64,000 nucleotides of DNA, from contig NZ_RYFW01000001.1 in NCBI RefSeq assembly GCF_004138335.1, forward strand, positions 558,001 to 622,000. The letters are read 5' to 3'. The notes beneath the pieces were generated by a model. It did not search any database. It had not been told where the DNA came from and saw only the letters and a program-made list of their open reading frames with translations. A program made the translations under genes and the position numbers. Position 1 is the stretch's first letter. Each line of letters starts with the position of its first letter. Positions 26,521 through 34,800 of the stretch are shown piece after piece. Origin of the DNA: Peristeroidobacter agariperforans (lineage in GTDB: Bacteria; Pseudomonadota; Gammaproteobacteria; Steroidobacterales; Steroidobacteraceae).

Positions 26521-29500
26521 ATGGCTCAGTTCGACGTTACACACCTGGCCAGCATTGCGCTCGGCGCCCTCGTGGGCGCGGCAGCGCTCTGGGCCTATTG
26601 GCGTGTCCGGGGCGGACGGCGCCCGTCTGACGGGCTCGAGGAAGACGCTCTGCGCGCCGAGCTGAAGCTCGCTACTGACATCGCCGGCATTGGCGTGTGG
26701 CGTCTGGACCTGGCCACTCGGCGGGTCCTCAGCGATCCCACTCTGCAACGCATGCTCGGTATCGGCGCGGTGCTCGAGGACGGCATGTTGCCCGTGCATC
26801 CCGACGACCGCGAGCGCACCGGCCAGGAGATCAACGCGCAGACCGACGGCCCCAACCAGGGCGGCTCGGTGCGAACTAGGATCATGCACCCGGACGGCAG
26901 GATTCGTCACATTCAAACTCACTTCCGCAAGCTGCCTCACAGCAGCCCGGCACATCCGCGCGGCGAGTTGATCGGTGTTACCCGCGACATCACGGATGAA
27001 GTGGAGCACGCCTCGCGACAGCAGATGCTCGCTGTGCGACTCAACATGGCGACCGAAGCCGCCGGCATCAGCTGCTGGGAAATCGACTCCAAAGCGCGCC
27101 GCTTCGCCTGGATCGAGAATCCGTTGTGCGGCATCTTCGGCGACACGCCCGATCTGTCGCTGGATGTATATCTGGACAAGCTGCACCCCGACGATCGCGC
27201 CGAGATCGAAGCCGTGGTGGCGCAGGCTCACGCCAGAGGTGCAGAGCGCATCTCCTATCGTTACCGCATTCGCGGCGCCGACGGCCGGCTGCTGAACATG
27301 CAAACGCACGCCCGCGTGCTCAGCACCGACGACGGCTATGTGCGTTTGCTCGGCGTCTCGTGGGACATCACCAAAGAAATCGAAGCGGCCGATCGCCTGC
27401 AACAGCAGACGCAGATGCTGCGCGATGTCGAAAAGCGCCTGGAACGCGCGTCGTTGTCCAGCTCCGAAGGGCACTGGGAAAAGGACCTGGTGCACGGGAG
27501 CACGTGGTTCTCATCGAGCTATCACGCGCTGCTGGGTTACGAGGATGGCGAGCTCGAACCCACGCCGGCGCAGGTCGAGGCGCTGGTTCACCCGGAAGAC
27601 ATCGGCCGAGGGCGAGAATCGTTGTTACATCATGTGGAACGCGGCGAGCCGTTCGACGTCTCGCTGCGCCTGCGAATGAAGAACGGCCAGTATCGCTGGT
27701 TCCGTCATCGTGGCATGGCCGAGCGCGACGAGCAGGGCCTCGCCGTGTTGGTGGCCGGCTCGATTCAAGACGCTCACGAACAAAAGCTCGCCGAAGATGC
27801 GCTGCGACTCACTCAGCAACGCCTGGAGCGCGCCATCAACGGTACGCAGGACGGCCTGTGGGAAATGGATGCAGACGGCTCCTCCTGGCATTCGCCGCGC
27901 GTCGCCGAGCTGCTGGGCTACGAAGTTTCGGAGCTGCCCACCGGCGCAAACTTCCTCAAACAATGCCTGCACCCCGATGACGCCGACGCGGTCGCGAACG
28001 CCACGCGCCTGCACTTCCAGCAGCGCCGGCCGTACGACGTCGAGATTCGGCTGCGTACTCGATGGGATGAGTATCGTTGGTATCGCGCTCGCGCGACTGC
28101 TGAACGCGATGCGCACGGCCGGCCGTTGCGACTCTCAGGCTCGCTGCAAGATGTGACCGAAGCTCGCTCGGCGCGAGAAGCACTGTTGCGCGCGACCGAA
28201 GCTGCCGAAAGCGCCAACCGCGCGAAGAGCGAATTCCTCGCGAACGTCAGTCACGAGATTCGCACGCCGATGAACGGCATCATCGGCATGACCGGCCTGT
28301 TGTTGGAAGGTCCGCTCAACCGCACTCAGCGCGACTACGCGGAGACCATCCGATCGAGCGCCGACTCGCTGCTGATCGTGATCAACGACATTCTGGATTT
28401 CTCCAAGATCGAAGCCGGCAAGCTCGACATCGAAGCGCTGGAGCTGGATCTGCGCAACACGGTGGAAGAAGCCGCGGTAATGCTGGCTTTCCAGGCCGCT
28501 GCGAAGAACCTCGAATTGATCGTGCACATTCATCCGGACGTGCCGGATCGAGTCGTCGGCGATCCGCAGCGCATCCGTCAATGTTTGCTCAACCTCATCA
28601 GCAATGCGATCAAGTTCACCCGCGAAGGCGAGATCGTCATCGAGGTGAGCAGCGTCGATTGGGGCGACGGCCGTCAGCGCGCTCGTTTCGAAGTGCGGGA
28701 CACGGGCATCGGCATCGCGGCCGGCACGCTGCAGAACTTGTTCCAGCCGTTCGTCCAGGCGGATTCCTCGACCACGCGTCACTTCGGCGGCACCGGGCTC
28801 GGATTGTCCATCGTGCGCCGTCTGGTGCAAATGATGAGCGGCGAAGTCGGCGCGCAGAGCGAGCTCAACCAAGGCTCGCGTTTCTGGTTCGCGTTGCCGC
28901 TGTCCGCAGCACAAGTCCAAGCGTTGCCGGCACCGGCGCCTGCACTGGTTCTCACCCGCGTGGGCCGACGCGTCCTCGTCGTCGACGACAACGAAACCAA
29001 TCGTCGCGTCATCGCCGGTCAGCTCATGCACGCGGGCTTCGAAGTAAGCCTCGCCGCCGGCGGCATCGAGGCGATGACCCTGTTACACACCGCGGCCGTC
29101 GATGGCCAGCCGTTCGAGGTGGTCCTTGCCGATCACCGCATGCACGACATGGACGGCGCGACGCTCGGCGAACGCATCAACGCCGATGCGCAGCTGTCGC
29201 AAGCGCGCCTCGTGATGCTCACATCGATGGACGGACACGGCGACATCCATCGCTTCGCGGCGCTCGGCTTCGCTGCCTATCTCACCAAACCGATTCGAGC
29301 CCGCGAGCTGCTCGAATGTCTCGATCGCGTGCTGGCGCACGACGCCAAGCAGTGGCACATGCAGAGCCAGCCGATCGTGACTCGTAACACGCTGGCGGCG
29401 CATATCACCGCAGCCTATCGCGGCACCGTGCTGTTGGTGGAAGACAACGCGGTCAACCAGAAAGTCGCGGTGCGTTTCCTGGAGCGCATGGGCTGCACGG

Positions 29501-30192
29501 TGCGGGTCGCAGACAACGGCGTCGAAGCCGTGCGCGCCTGCGAAGAAACAATGTTCGATCTGATACTCATGGACCTGCAGATGCCGGTGATGGATGGCCT
29601 CACCGCGACGCTGCGCATCCGCGAACGCGAAACTGGCGACGGCCGCCCGCATGCGCCCATCGTGGCGCTCACGGCGAATGCCATGGCCAGTCAGCTGGAG
29701 CGCTGCATGGAAGCGGGCATGAGTGCATTCCTCACCAAACCCCTGGAAATCCCGCGCTTGCACGAAGTATTGACCAAGTTTGGCCTGCGTATCACGGCCG
29801 AGGAGACATCTATGGCGCAAGCCGATGCCGCGGCAAACGTGCCGGTACATTTGTCACGGCTCAACGAGCTGACCGATGGCGATCCGGAATTCACCCGAGA
29901 GCTGGTGGAGACATTCATCGCCAGCGGCGAACAGGCGTTGGATGAAGCGCGCGCCGCGCTGGCGGCTCTCGATCGCAGTGGCCTGAGCCGTATCGCGCAC
30001 AAGTTGAAAGGCGCTAGCGCAAATGTGCACGCCGAGCCGTTGCGCAATCTGTCGCACACATTGGAGGCGCAAGCCTCGAGTCTGGATCAGCAGCGATTGG
30101 GCGAGCTGGTTGCGCAGCTGGCGATGGAATTGGAACGCGCGAAGGAATTCCTGACTCAGTACGCACCGGGCCCGATGGCCAAGGCGGGCTGA
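26521..30192 (+). CDS. tripartite hybrid sensor kinase: TM–PAS repeats–HisKA–HATPase–REC–REC–HPt
   Basis: From ATG 26521 (ATG 26482 is an alternative) the protein has 1223 residues. One N-terminal membrane segment (LASIALGALVGAAALWAYW) is followed by four PAS/PAC units, each ending in RDITDE-, VSWDIT-, SIQDAH- or SLQDVTEA-type linkers. The core is [10 protein letters not shown] (His578), HATPase with [11 protein letters not shown]1 Asp871 (LADHRMHDMDG), REC2 Asp1018 (MDLQMPVMDG) and HPt His1160 (AHKLKGAS). From HisKA onward it is nearly parallel to the kinase at 17497, but the sensor half differs. This one senses through cytosolic PAS domains with little periplasmic exposure. It converges tail to tail with the cyclase gene with no gap (TGATCA). 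Confidence 0.92.
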   Translation: MAQFDVTHLASIALGALVGAAALWAYWRVRGGRRPSDGLEEDALRAELKLATDIAGIGVWRLDLATRRVLSDPTLQRMLGIGAVLEDGMLPVHPDDRERTGQEINAQTDGPNQGGSVRTRIMHPDGRIRHIQTHFRKLPHSSPAHPRGELIGVTRDITDEVEHASRQQMLAVRLNMATEAAGISCWEIDSKARRFAWIENPLCGIFGDTPDLSLDVYLDKLHPDDRAEIEAVVAQAHARGAERISYRYRIRGADGRLLNMQTHARVLSTDDGYVRLLGVSWDITKEIEAADRLQQQTQMLRDVEKRLERASLSSSEGHWEKDLVHGSTWFSSSYHALLGYEDGELEPTPAQVEALVHPEDIGRGRESLLHHVERGEPFDVSLRLRMKNGQYRWFRHRGMAERDEQGLAVLVAGSIQDAHEQKLAEDALRLTQQRLERAINGTQDGLWEMDADGSSWHSPRVAELLGYEVSELPTGANFLKQCLHPDDADAVANATRLHFQQRRPYDVEIRLRTRWDEYRWYRARATAERDAHGRPLRLSGSLQDVTEARSAREALLRATEAAESANRAKSEFLANVSHEIRTPMNGIIGMTGLLLEGPLNRTQRDYAETIRSSADSLLIVINDILDFSKIEAGKLDIEALELDLRNTVEEAAVMLAFQAAAKNLELIVHIHPDVPDRVVGDPQRIRQCLLNLISNAIKFTREGEIVIEVSSVDWGDGRQRARFEVRDTGIGIAAGTLQNLFQPFVQADSSTTRHFGGTGLGLSIVRRLVQMMSGEVGAQSELNQGSRFWFALPLSAAQVQALPAPAPALVLTRVGRRVLVVDDNETNRRVIAGQLMHAGFEVSLAAGGIEAMTLLHTAAVDGQPFEVVLADHRMHDMDGATLGERINADAQLSQARLVMLTSMDGHGDIHRFAALGFAAYLTKPIRARELLECLDRVLAHDAKQWHMQSQPIVTRNTLAAHITAAYRGTVLLVEDNAVNQKVAVRFLERMGCTVRVADNGVEAVRACEETMFDLILMDLQMPVMDGLTATLRIRERETGDGRPHAPIVALTANAMASQLERCMEAGMSAFLTKPLEIPRLHEVLTKFGLRITAEETSMAQADAAANVPVHLSRLNELTDGDPEFTRELVETFIASGEQALDEARAALAALDRSGLSRIAHKLKGASANVHAEPLRNLSHTLEAQASSLDQQRLGELVAQLAMELERAKEFLTQYAPGPMAKAG

Positions 30193-31146
30193 TCAGTCCT
30201 GGAATTCGGTGGTGATGCGATTCCGGCCAGCAGCCTTGCTGGCATAAACACCGGCGTCACAGCGCGCCATCAGGCTGTCGAGGGTTGCACCCTGCGGCAC
30301 TTTATCCCGCCAACCGGACACGCCAAAGCTGGCGGACACCGTGAATTCCTGACCGGGCGCTTTGAACGGCTGTTCGGCGATATGTTTACGCAGATGCTCG
30401 GCCGCGTTGGCGGCGTTCGCGACATTGGTCTCCGGCAGCACGATGACGAATTCCTCGCCGCCGTAGCGGGCGATCCAGTCGCTGGAGCGCACGCCGGACT
30501 TGAGTGCGCTGCCGAACCACTTCAGCACTTCGTCGCCGGTCAGGTGGCCGTAGGTGTCGTTGATCTTCTTGAAGAAGTCGACGTCGCACATGATGGCGGC
30601 GAGCTGGCGGCCATAGCGGGCCGCGCGATCGATCTCTCGCGGCAGTTGTTCCATCAAATAACGACGGTTGTATACGCCCGTCAGCGGGTCCGTGATCGAC
30701 AGCCGCCGATTCTCTTCATTCGCAGCGCGCAGCGAACGTTCCAGCGTGACGATGCGGCGGCCGGTATTGAGCCGGGCGATCAGCTCCGGCTCGACCACGG
30801 GCTTGATCAGATAATCGTCGGCGCCCGATTGCAGGCCCGCGACCAGGTGCTCGATGGCATCGCGCGAGGTGAGCAGAATGATGTAAGTGTAGCCGCGCTC
30901 CTTGGAGCGCAAGGCCCGGCACAGCGCCACGCCGTCCATTTCCGGCATTTCCCAGTCGGTGATCATCAACGGGAAATCGCCCTGTTCCAGCTTGGCGAGC
31001 GCCTCGCGGCCGTTGGCCGCCATCTCGACCTCATAACCGCCGCGCTTGAGCAGCCGCGCCATGATCAGGCGCTGCGTCGGCTCGTCATCGACGAGCAGAA
31101 TCCGCCAGGCCGGTTGTGCGGAGGTGTCGGAGGGGGTTGCAGACAT
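30193..31146 (-). CDS. REC–GGDEF diguanylate cyclase
   Basis: The 317-residue protein, from ATG 31146, has a receiver domain (ILLVDDEPTQRL, phospho-Asp in MITDWEMPEMDG, Lys in YLIKPV), a coiled linker (ERSLRAANEENRRL) and a GGDEF domain. The domain has ITDPLTGVYNRRYL, the active loop GGEEF and the inhibitory I-site RSSD placed five residues before it. It should make c-di-GMP from GTP when phosphorylated and be feedback-inhibited by product, like PleD/WspR relatives. An upstream in-frame ATG at 31203 would add 19 residues without family similarity. Its activator is probably one of the neighbouring kinases. It opposes the two EAL proteins in the same island. Confidence 0.93.
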   Translation of the reverse strand: MSATPSDTSAQPAWRILLVDDEPTQRLIMARLLKRGGYEVEMAANGREALAKLEQGDFPLMITDWEMPEMDGVALCRALRSKERGYTYIILLTSRDAIEHLVAGLQSGADDYLIKPVVEPELIARLNTGRRIVTLERSLRAANEENRRLSITDPLTGVYNRRYLMEQLPREIDRAARYGRQLAAIMCDVDFFKKINDTYGHLTGDEVLKWFGSALKSGVRSSDWIARYGGEEFVIVLPETNVANAANAAEHLRKHIAEQPFKAPGQEFTVSASFGVSGWRDKVPQGATLDSLMARCDAGVYASKAAGRNRITTEFQD

Positions 31147-31337
31147 CGCCGGGGATCGTACCCGGTGACGGCTTCTGCCGCAAAGCGCAGCTGCGGCACT
31201 CAATCACATTTGCGGCCATCCCCAAGGCGGGTTACGGCGCGGCCCTTATCCCAAGTTAGCATACGACCTGCGACCGCGTCCGCCGTTGCCGAATCATCGC
31301 GCGGTGGGTGCGAACGAGGTCACATTCCCTTGCCCGT

Positions 31338-32237
31338 CTAACGCTTACAGATCATCACACCGCCGTTGAGCGTTTTGACCCGCACGCGGCCGTCGCCCTT
31401 GCCTTCCGTGAAGCGCAGCTCGTTGCCGGGACCGTATTCCCGGCTGCGGCTCGGCTTGGGCCCGAAGCAGTTGTCGATATCGCCATTGAACGTTTCAATA
31501 TCGAACTCGGCGTTGACCTGACCGCGCAAATTGAAATGCAGGTCGCCGTTGATCGCTTCGGCATCGATGCGCACATCGTCGCCCAGCGCGGCGGTCAGAT
31601 TCAGATCGCCGTTGGTCGTCTTGATCCGGCCGCGATCGAGGCGGTCGAGCGCTACCGTCATATCGCCGGATACGGTATTCAGATCCAGCTCCGGGCCGCC
31701 CTTGTTGATTTGCAGATCGCCGCTGACCGTGGTGGCTCGCACCAGGCCTTTGCCCTCGCCTTGCGCCCGGATGTCGCCGCTGACGGTCTTCACTTCCAGA
31801 TCGCCCGGACCGAAATCGGTCTCGATGCGGCCGCTGACCGACTGCAGGCGCTGCGATCCACGCACGCTCTTGATCATCTGATCGGCGCTGACTGTGTTGA
31901 TGATCAAGCCGCTGCCCTGAGGCACTCGGATTCGCAGATCGCTCGAGCCGGACGAGCTGCTGCCCCGGGGCAGCACGACCTTGATCAAGGTGCGCTGGCC
32001 GTCGCTGCGGAAATCCAGCCGCTCGACGCTGCTGCCGAGCTCGCCGTCGACTTTCACTTCGGCGCGATCCCAGCCGGTGACTTCGACCGTGCCCGCGACA
32101 TTGACGATTTCCACTTCGCCGCGCGCATCGGCCGGCAGAGTTTTGGAAATTTCTTCGGCACCGGCGTGCGATGCCGCCGCCGTCAGCATGGCGATGGCCA
32201 AGGCAGCTCGCAGCGCTGCTGACATGGGGGCGTTCAT
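31338..32237 (-). CDS. DUF4097-type beta-repeat exported protein
   Basis: The 299-residue product has a signal peptide (LRAALAIAMLTAAASHAGA). A right-handed beta repeat follows, in which short strands recur: VEIVNVAGTVEV, LQSVSGRIETD, LEVKTVSGDIRA, LDLNTVSGDMTV, IKTTNGDLNL, DAEAINGDLHF and IETFNGDIDN. This is the DUF4097 pattern. Such proteins are often third genes of ECF sigma operons. Its start overlaps the anti-sigma stop (ATGA), so it belongs to that operon. A single cysteine pair (NCFG…MICK) could form a disulfide. The biochemical function is unknown; envelope-stress sensing or adhesion are guesses. Confidence 0.85.
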   Translation of the reverse strand: MNAPMSAALRAALAIAMLTAAASHAGAEEISKTLPADARGEVEIVNVAGTVEVTGWDRAEVKVDGELGSSVERLDFRSDGQRTLIKVVLPRGSSSSGSSDLRIRVPQGSGLIINTVSADQMIKSVRGSQRLQSVSGRIETDFGPGDLEVKTVSGDIRAQGEGKGLVRATTVSGDLQINKGGPELDLNTVSGDMTVALDRLDRGRIKTTNGDLNLTAALGDDVRIDAEAINGDLHFNLRGQVNAEFDIETFNGDIDNCFGPKPSRSREYGPGNELRFTEGKGDGRVRVKTLNGGVMICKR

Positions 32238-32845
32238 AGATCGGTCCTCACGGGATGGGAAACGGGCACTTCGCTAACGTCGGCGAGCAGTTGCAGCTCG
32301 CGCTGATAGGTGGACATCAACAGATCCTGCAACAGCGGATCGGATGGATTCTCGGCCAGCGTCGCGGAGATCTCGTTGGCCGCGTGCCGCAGATCGGCGA
32401 GGTTGCGTTCCAGCTTGGCGCGAGTCGATGGCGGCAGCGTCTTCATGCGTGCCTCGAAGCGCTGATCCAGCTCGGAGCGGGCCTTCATATAATCGGCGCC
32501 CAGCGCCTCGGTGCCGAAGCTCACCGGCATTGCATTCAGCGGTGCAGTGGCCGTCGGCACGGGCTGCTGTTGAGCGACCTGCACGGCGGCGTCCTTCTCC
32601 ATGGAATTGCGCGTAACGACAAACGTAGTGAGGGACGTGGCGAGCACAAGAAGCACCCCCGCGGCCATCTGAAACCAGCGCGTCGATGAGAAATGCACGA
32701 CCGGCGCGCTGTCGGTGACGATGGGCGTCTTGCCGATCTCGGCTTGAATGCCCTGCCACAGATCGCGCTCGGGCTGCACGTCCTTCGGCAGGGCCGCCAG
32801 CATCTGGCTCAACGGATCGTCAGGCTTGTTGGATTGATTACTCAT
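32234..32845 (-). CDS. putative anti-sigma factor, single-pass membrane protein
   Basis: The 203-residue protein has a cytosolic N-terminal part of ~55 residues (DDPLSQMLAALPKDVQPERDLWQGIQAEI). One membrane span follows (WFQMAAGVLLVLATSLTTFVV), then a periplasmic helical region rich in Arg/Glu (YMKARSELDQRFEARMKTL, LERNLADLRHAANEI). That layout and the 8-bp overlap with the ECF sigma gene identify it as the likely anti-sigma factor, though no zinc-binding HxxxCxxC motif is present. The periplasmic helices resemble heavy-metal-sensor (CnrX-like) anti-sigma proteins. Its stop overlaps the DUF4097 start, giving a three-gene operon. Confidence 0.8.
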   Translation of the reverse strand: MSNQSNKPDDPLSQMLAALPKDVQPERDLWQGIQAEIGKTPIVTDSAPVVHFSSTRWFQMAAGVLLVLATSLTTFVVTRNSMEKDAAVQVAQQQPVPTATAPLNAMPVSFGTEALGADYMKARSELDQRFEARMKTLPPSTRAKLERNLADLRHAANEISATLAENPSDPLLQDLLMSTYQRELQLLADVSEVPVSHPVRTDL

Positions 32846-33452
32846 CGTCCGCCTCCGCCGCCAGGCTCATGCGCTCGCGTAACAACTTTCGTCCGCGGTG
32901 CAGTTGCGCCTTGCAAGTGCCGACTGCGATGCCAAGCATGTCGGCGCATTCTTCGTGGCTGTAACCGTACACAGCCTGCAATACCACCACGTGACGCGCG
33001 CCCTCGGGCAAGGTGGCGAGTGCGCGCTCCAGATCCATCACTTCGCCGGCGTCGTGCTCTCTGGCGCCGTCGCCCGGCTCTGCGGTGGCATTCTCGATCG
33101 CATCTTCGTTGGATTCGGAGCGCGTGCCGTGATTCCGGCCATGGCTCAGCACCTCGTTCACCGCGATCCGGTGCAGCCAGGTGCCGAAGGAGCTGCGGCC
33201 TTCGAAGGCCTGCAGGCTCCGCCACGCTCTGATGAATGTCTGTTGCACACAATCCTCCGCCACGTCCCGCCGCCGCGTCATCCGCAGGCACAGGCCCATT
33301 ACCTTGCCGCTATGGGTGCGATACAGGCGCTCGAAGGCGCGCGTATCGCCACCCCGGGCAGCCGTAACCAGGCTCGCGTCGGAGAGCAGGGGGTCCGCTA
33401 CTGGGACCGATTCATTGGCGCCAGCGCCGTATTGCAAGTTCGCCCTCTCCAC
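32838..33452 (-). CDS. ECF-type RNA polymerase sigma factor
   Basis: The 204-residue product has sigma region 2 (FERLYRTHSGKVMGLCLRMTRRRDVAEDCVQQTFIRAW, with FGTWLHRIAVNEVLS). After an acidic linker it has region 4 with a helix-turn-helix (LATLPEGARHVVVLQAVYGYSHEECADMLGIAVGTCKAQLHRGRKLL). It lacks sigma regions 1 and 3, as in RpoE-like ECF factors. It is the first gene of an operon with the anti-sigma and DUF4097 genes, all overlapping. The upstream 150 bp contain an inverted repeat but no ECF −35/−10 pair that I could fix with confidence, so autoregulation is only a guess. Confidence 0.93.
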   Translation of the reverse strand: MERANLQYGAGANESVPVADPLLSDASLVTAARGGDTRAFERLYRTHSGKVMGLCLRMTRRRDVAEDCVQQTFIRAWRSLQAFEGRSSFGTWLHRIAVNEVLSHGRNHGTRSESNEDAIENATAEPGDGAREHDAGEVMDLERALATLPEGARHVVVLQAVYGYSHEECADMLGIAVGTCKAQLHRGRKLLRERMSLAAEADDE

Positions 33453-33513
33453 TCCGTTCGCGTGTTACGTCCGCCTTTGTTGAGTTCGATGCGGCGCGTA
33501 CCCGGAAGGTTTA

Positions 33514-33543
33514 ACTCAGGGGTAGTCGGTTGATTACCTGAGT
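33514..33543. promoter_or_regulatory. inverted repeat upstream of ECF sigma operon
   Basis: ACTCAGG and CCTGAGT form a 7-bp inverted repeat with a 16-bp spacer, about 60 bp before the sigma gene start. It could be an operator or a weak hairpin. Confidence 0.3.
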
Positions 33544-33576
33544 AAGAGCTTAACAGTAATGGGTTTTGTCAGAATC

Positions 33577-33599
33577 CGCCGGCATGGAGGCTGCCGGCG
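33577..33599 (-). terminator. hairpin after REC–EAL gene
   Basis: CGCCGGCA and TGCCGGCG form a perfect 8-bp stem with a 7-nt loop, 4 bp after the stop codon of the EAL gene. It likely terminates the unit before the sigma operon promoter. Confidence 0.5.
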
Positions 33600-33603
33600 C
33601 GGG

Positions 33604-34800
33604 TCATTTCTGCTTGCTGTTCCACTCGCGGACGGCGATTTCCAGGGCCGTGCCGGCCATGGGACGGCCGATGAAGTAGCCCTGGGCGCGGTCGCAGCCG
33701 ACCGAGTCGAGGAAGTCGAGGACTTCCTGGGATTCGACACCCTCGGCGCAGGCCGTCAAGCGCAGCTTGTGAGCGAGCAGCACCATGGTCTCGACCATCG
33801 TCCTCGCGTCTTCGTGAGCAAACACGTCCCGGACGAAGGAGGTGTCGATTTTCAGCTCGCTGAACGGCATCAGATACAGCTGTTTCAGGGACGAATAGCC
33901 CGTGCCGAAGTCATCGATGGACAGGCCGAAGTTCTTCACGCGCATGCGGGTGAGCACGTCCATGGTCGTGCCCGGATCGAACATGGCTGCGCTCTCGGTC
34001 ACTTCGAAAATAATGCGTCGTGCATCGGCGCCGACCTGCGTCGCCATGCGGGCGACCTGATCGGGGAACGCGAGGTCGTTCAACAGCTGTGGGGAGAGAT
34101 TGATCGCCACCGATAACTGCAGGCCAACGGCATCCCAGGCCCGGCATTGCGACAGCGCCGTTTCCAGCACCTGCTCGGTGAGCCGGCGGATCAGGCCGTT
34201 CTTCTCGGCCAGAGGAATGAAACGCACCGGCGACACGAAGCCCAGCGACGGATGATTCCAGCGCGCCAGCGCTTCGACGCCTTCGACGATCCAGCGATTG
34301 GGCGCGAGACGCGTCGCCTTGGGCTGGTAGTGAACGATGATTTCGCGCTTATCGAGCGCGGCGGTCAGCGCCGCGGCGCTGATCGGCGTATCGCTGCTCA
34401 AACATTGGCGCAGCGTCGCTTCGAGATCCGCGAGCAGGATCGGCTTTTGAAGCGCGCCCAACATCTGCAGGCCATGGGCCTTGCCGATCTGTTGAGCCGT
34501 CTGCAGCACGCGCTGATCCATGCCGCTGGCGACCAGAATCTGCGCCTTGCTGCCGCGCTCGCCCAGATAACGCAACAGCTCGATGCCATCGGCGCCGGGC
34601 ATCTGCAGATCGAGCACTACGACCGAGGGCTGGAACTCCTGCACGGCGCGTCGGAACGCTTCCGGATCGGTGACACCCTTGGATTCGAAGCCAAGACCGG
34701 CCGCAGCCTCCGAGATGAACTCGCAGAGGTCGGGCTGATCGTCGATGACCAGCAGTTTGTTGGATTGATCAGGCGACACGAGCCTCCCTATCGAGGACAT
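33604..34800 (-). CDS. REC–EAL c-di-GMP phosphodiesterase, copy A
   Basis: The 398-residue protein has a receiver domain (LLVIDDQPDLCEF, Asp in VVLDLQMPGADG). It is followed by an EAL domain with all metal and catalytic positions: EGVEALARW, NLSPQLL, EVTESA, IDDFGTGYSSL, LKIDTSF and CAEGVES. It should hydrolyse c-di-GMP to pGpG under control of phosphorylation. The first 32 bases overlap the end of the upstream hybrid kinase gene, implying translational coupling and a direct partnership. A GTG at 34779 with GGGAGG just upstream is an alternative start. The paralogue at 42128 sits in the same arrangement with another kinase. Confidence 0.92.
   Translation of the reverse strand: MSSIGRLVSPDQSNKLLVIDDQPDLCEFISEAAAGLGFESKGVTDPEAFRRAVQEFQPSVVVLDLQMPGADGIELLRYLGERGSKAQILVASGMDQRVLQTAQQIGKAHGLQMLGALQKPILLADLEATLRQCLSSDTPISAAALTAALDKREIIVHYQPKATRLAPNRWIVEGVEALARWNHPSLGFVSPVRFIPLAEKNGLIRRLTEQVLETALSQCRAWDAVGLQLSVAINLSPQLLNDLAFPDQVARMATQVGADARRIIFEVTESAAMFDPGTTMDVLTRMRVKNFGLSIDDFGTGYSSLKQLYLMPFSELKIDTSFVRDVFAHEDARTMVETMVLLAHKLRLTACAEGVESQEVLDFLDSVGCDRAQGYFIGRPMAGTALEIAVREWNSKQK

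Noticed and set aside
32838-33600. Firm ECF-type autoregulatory promoter before the sigma gene
   Set aside because: GAAC-like and CGT-like words occur upstream, but the spacing does not fit the usual ECF arrangement well enough to call.
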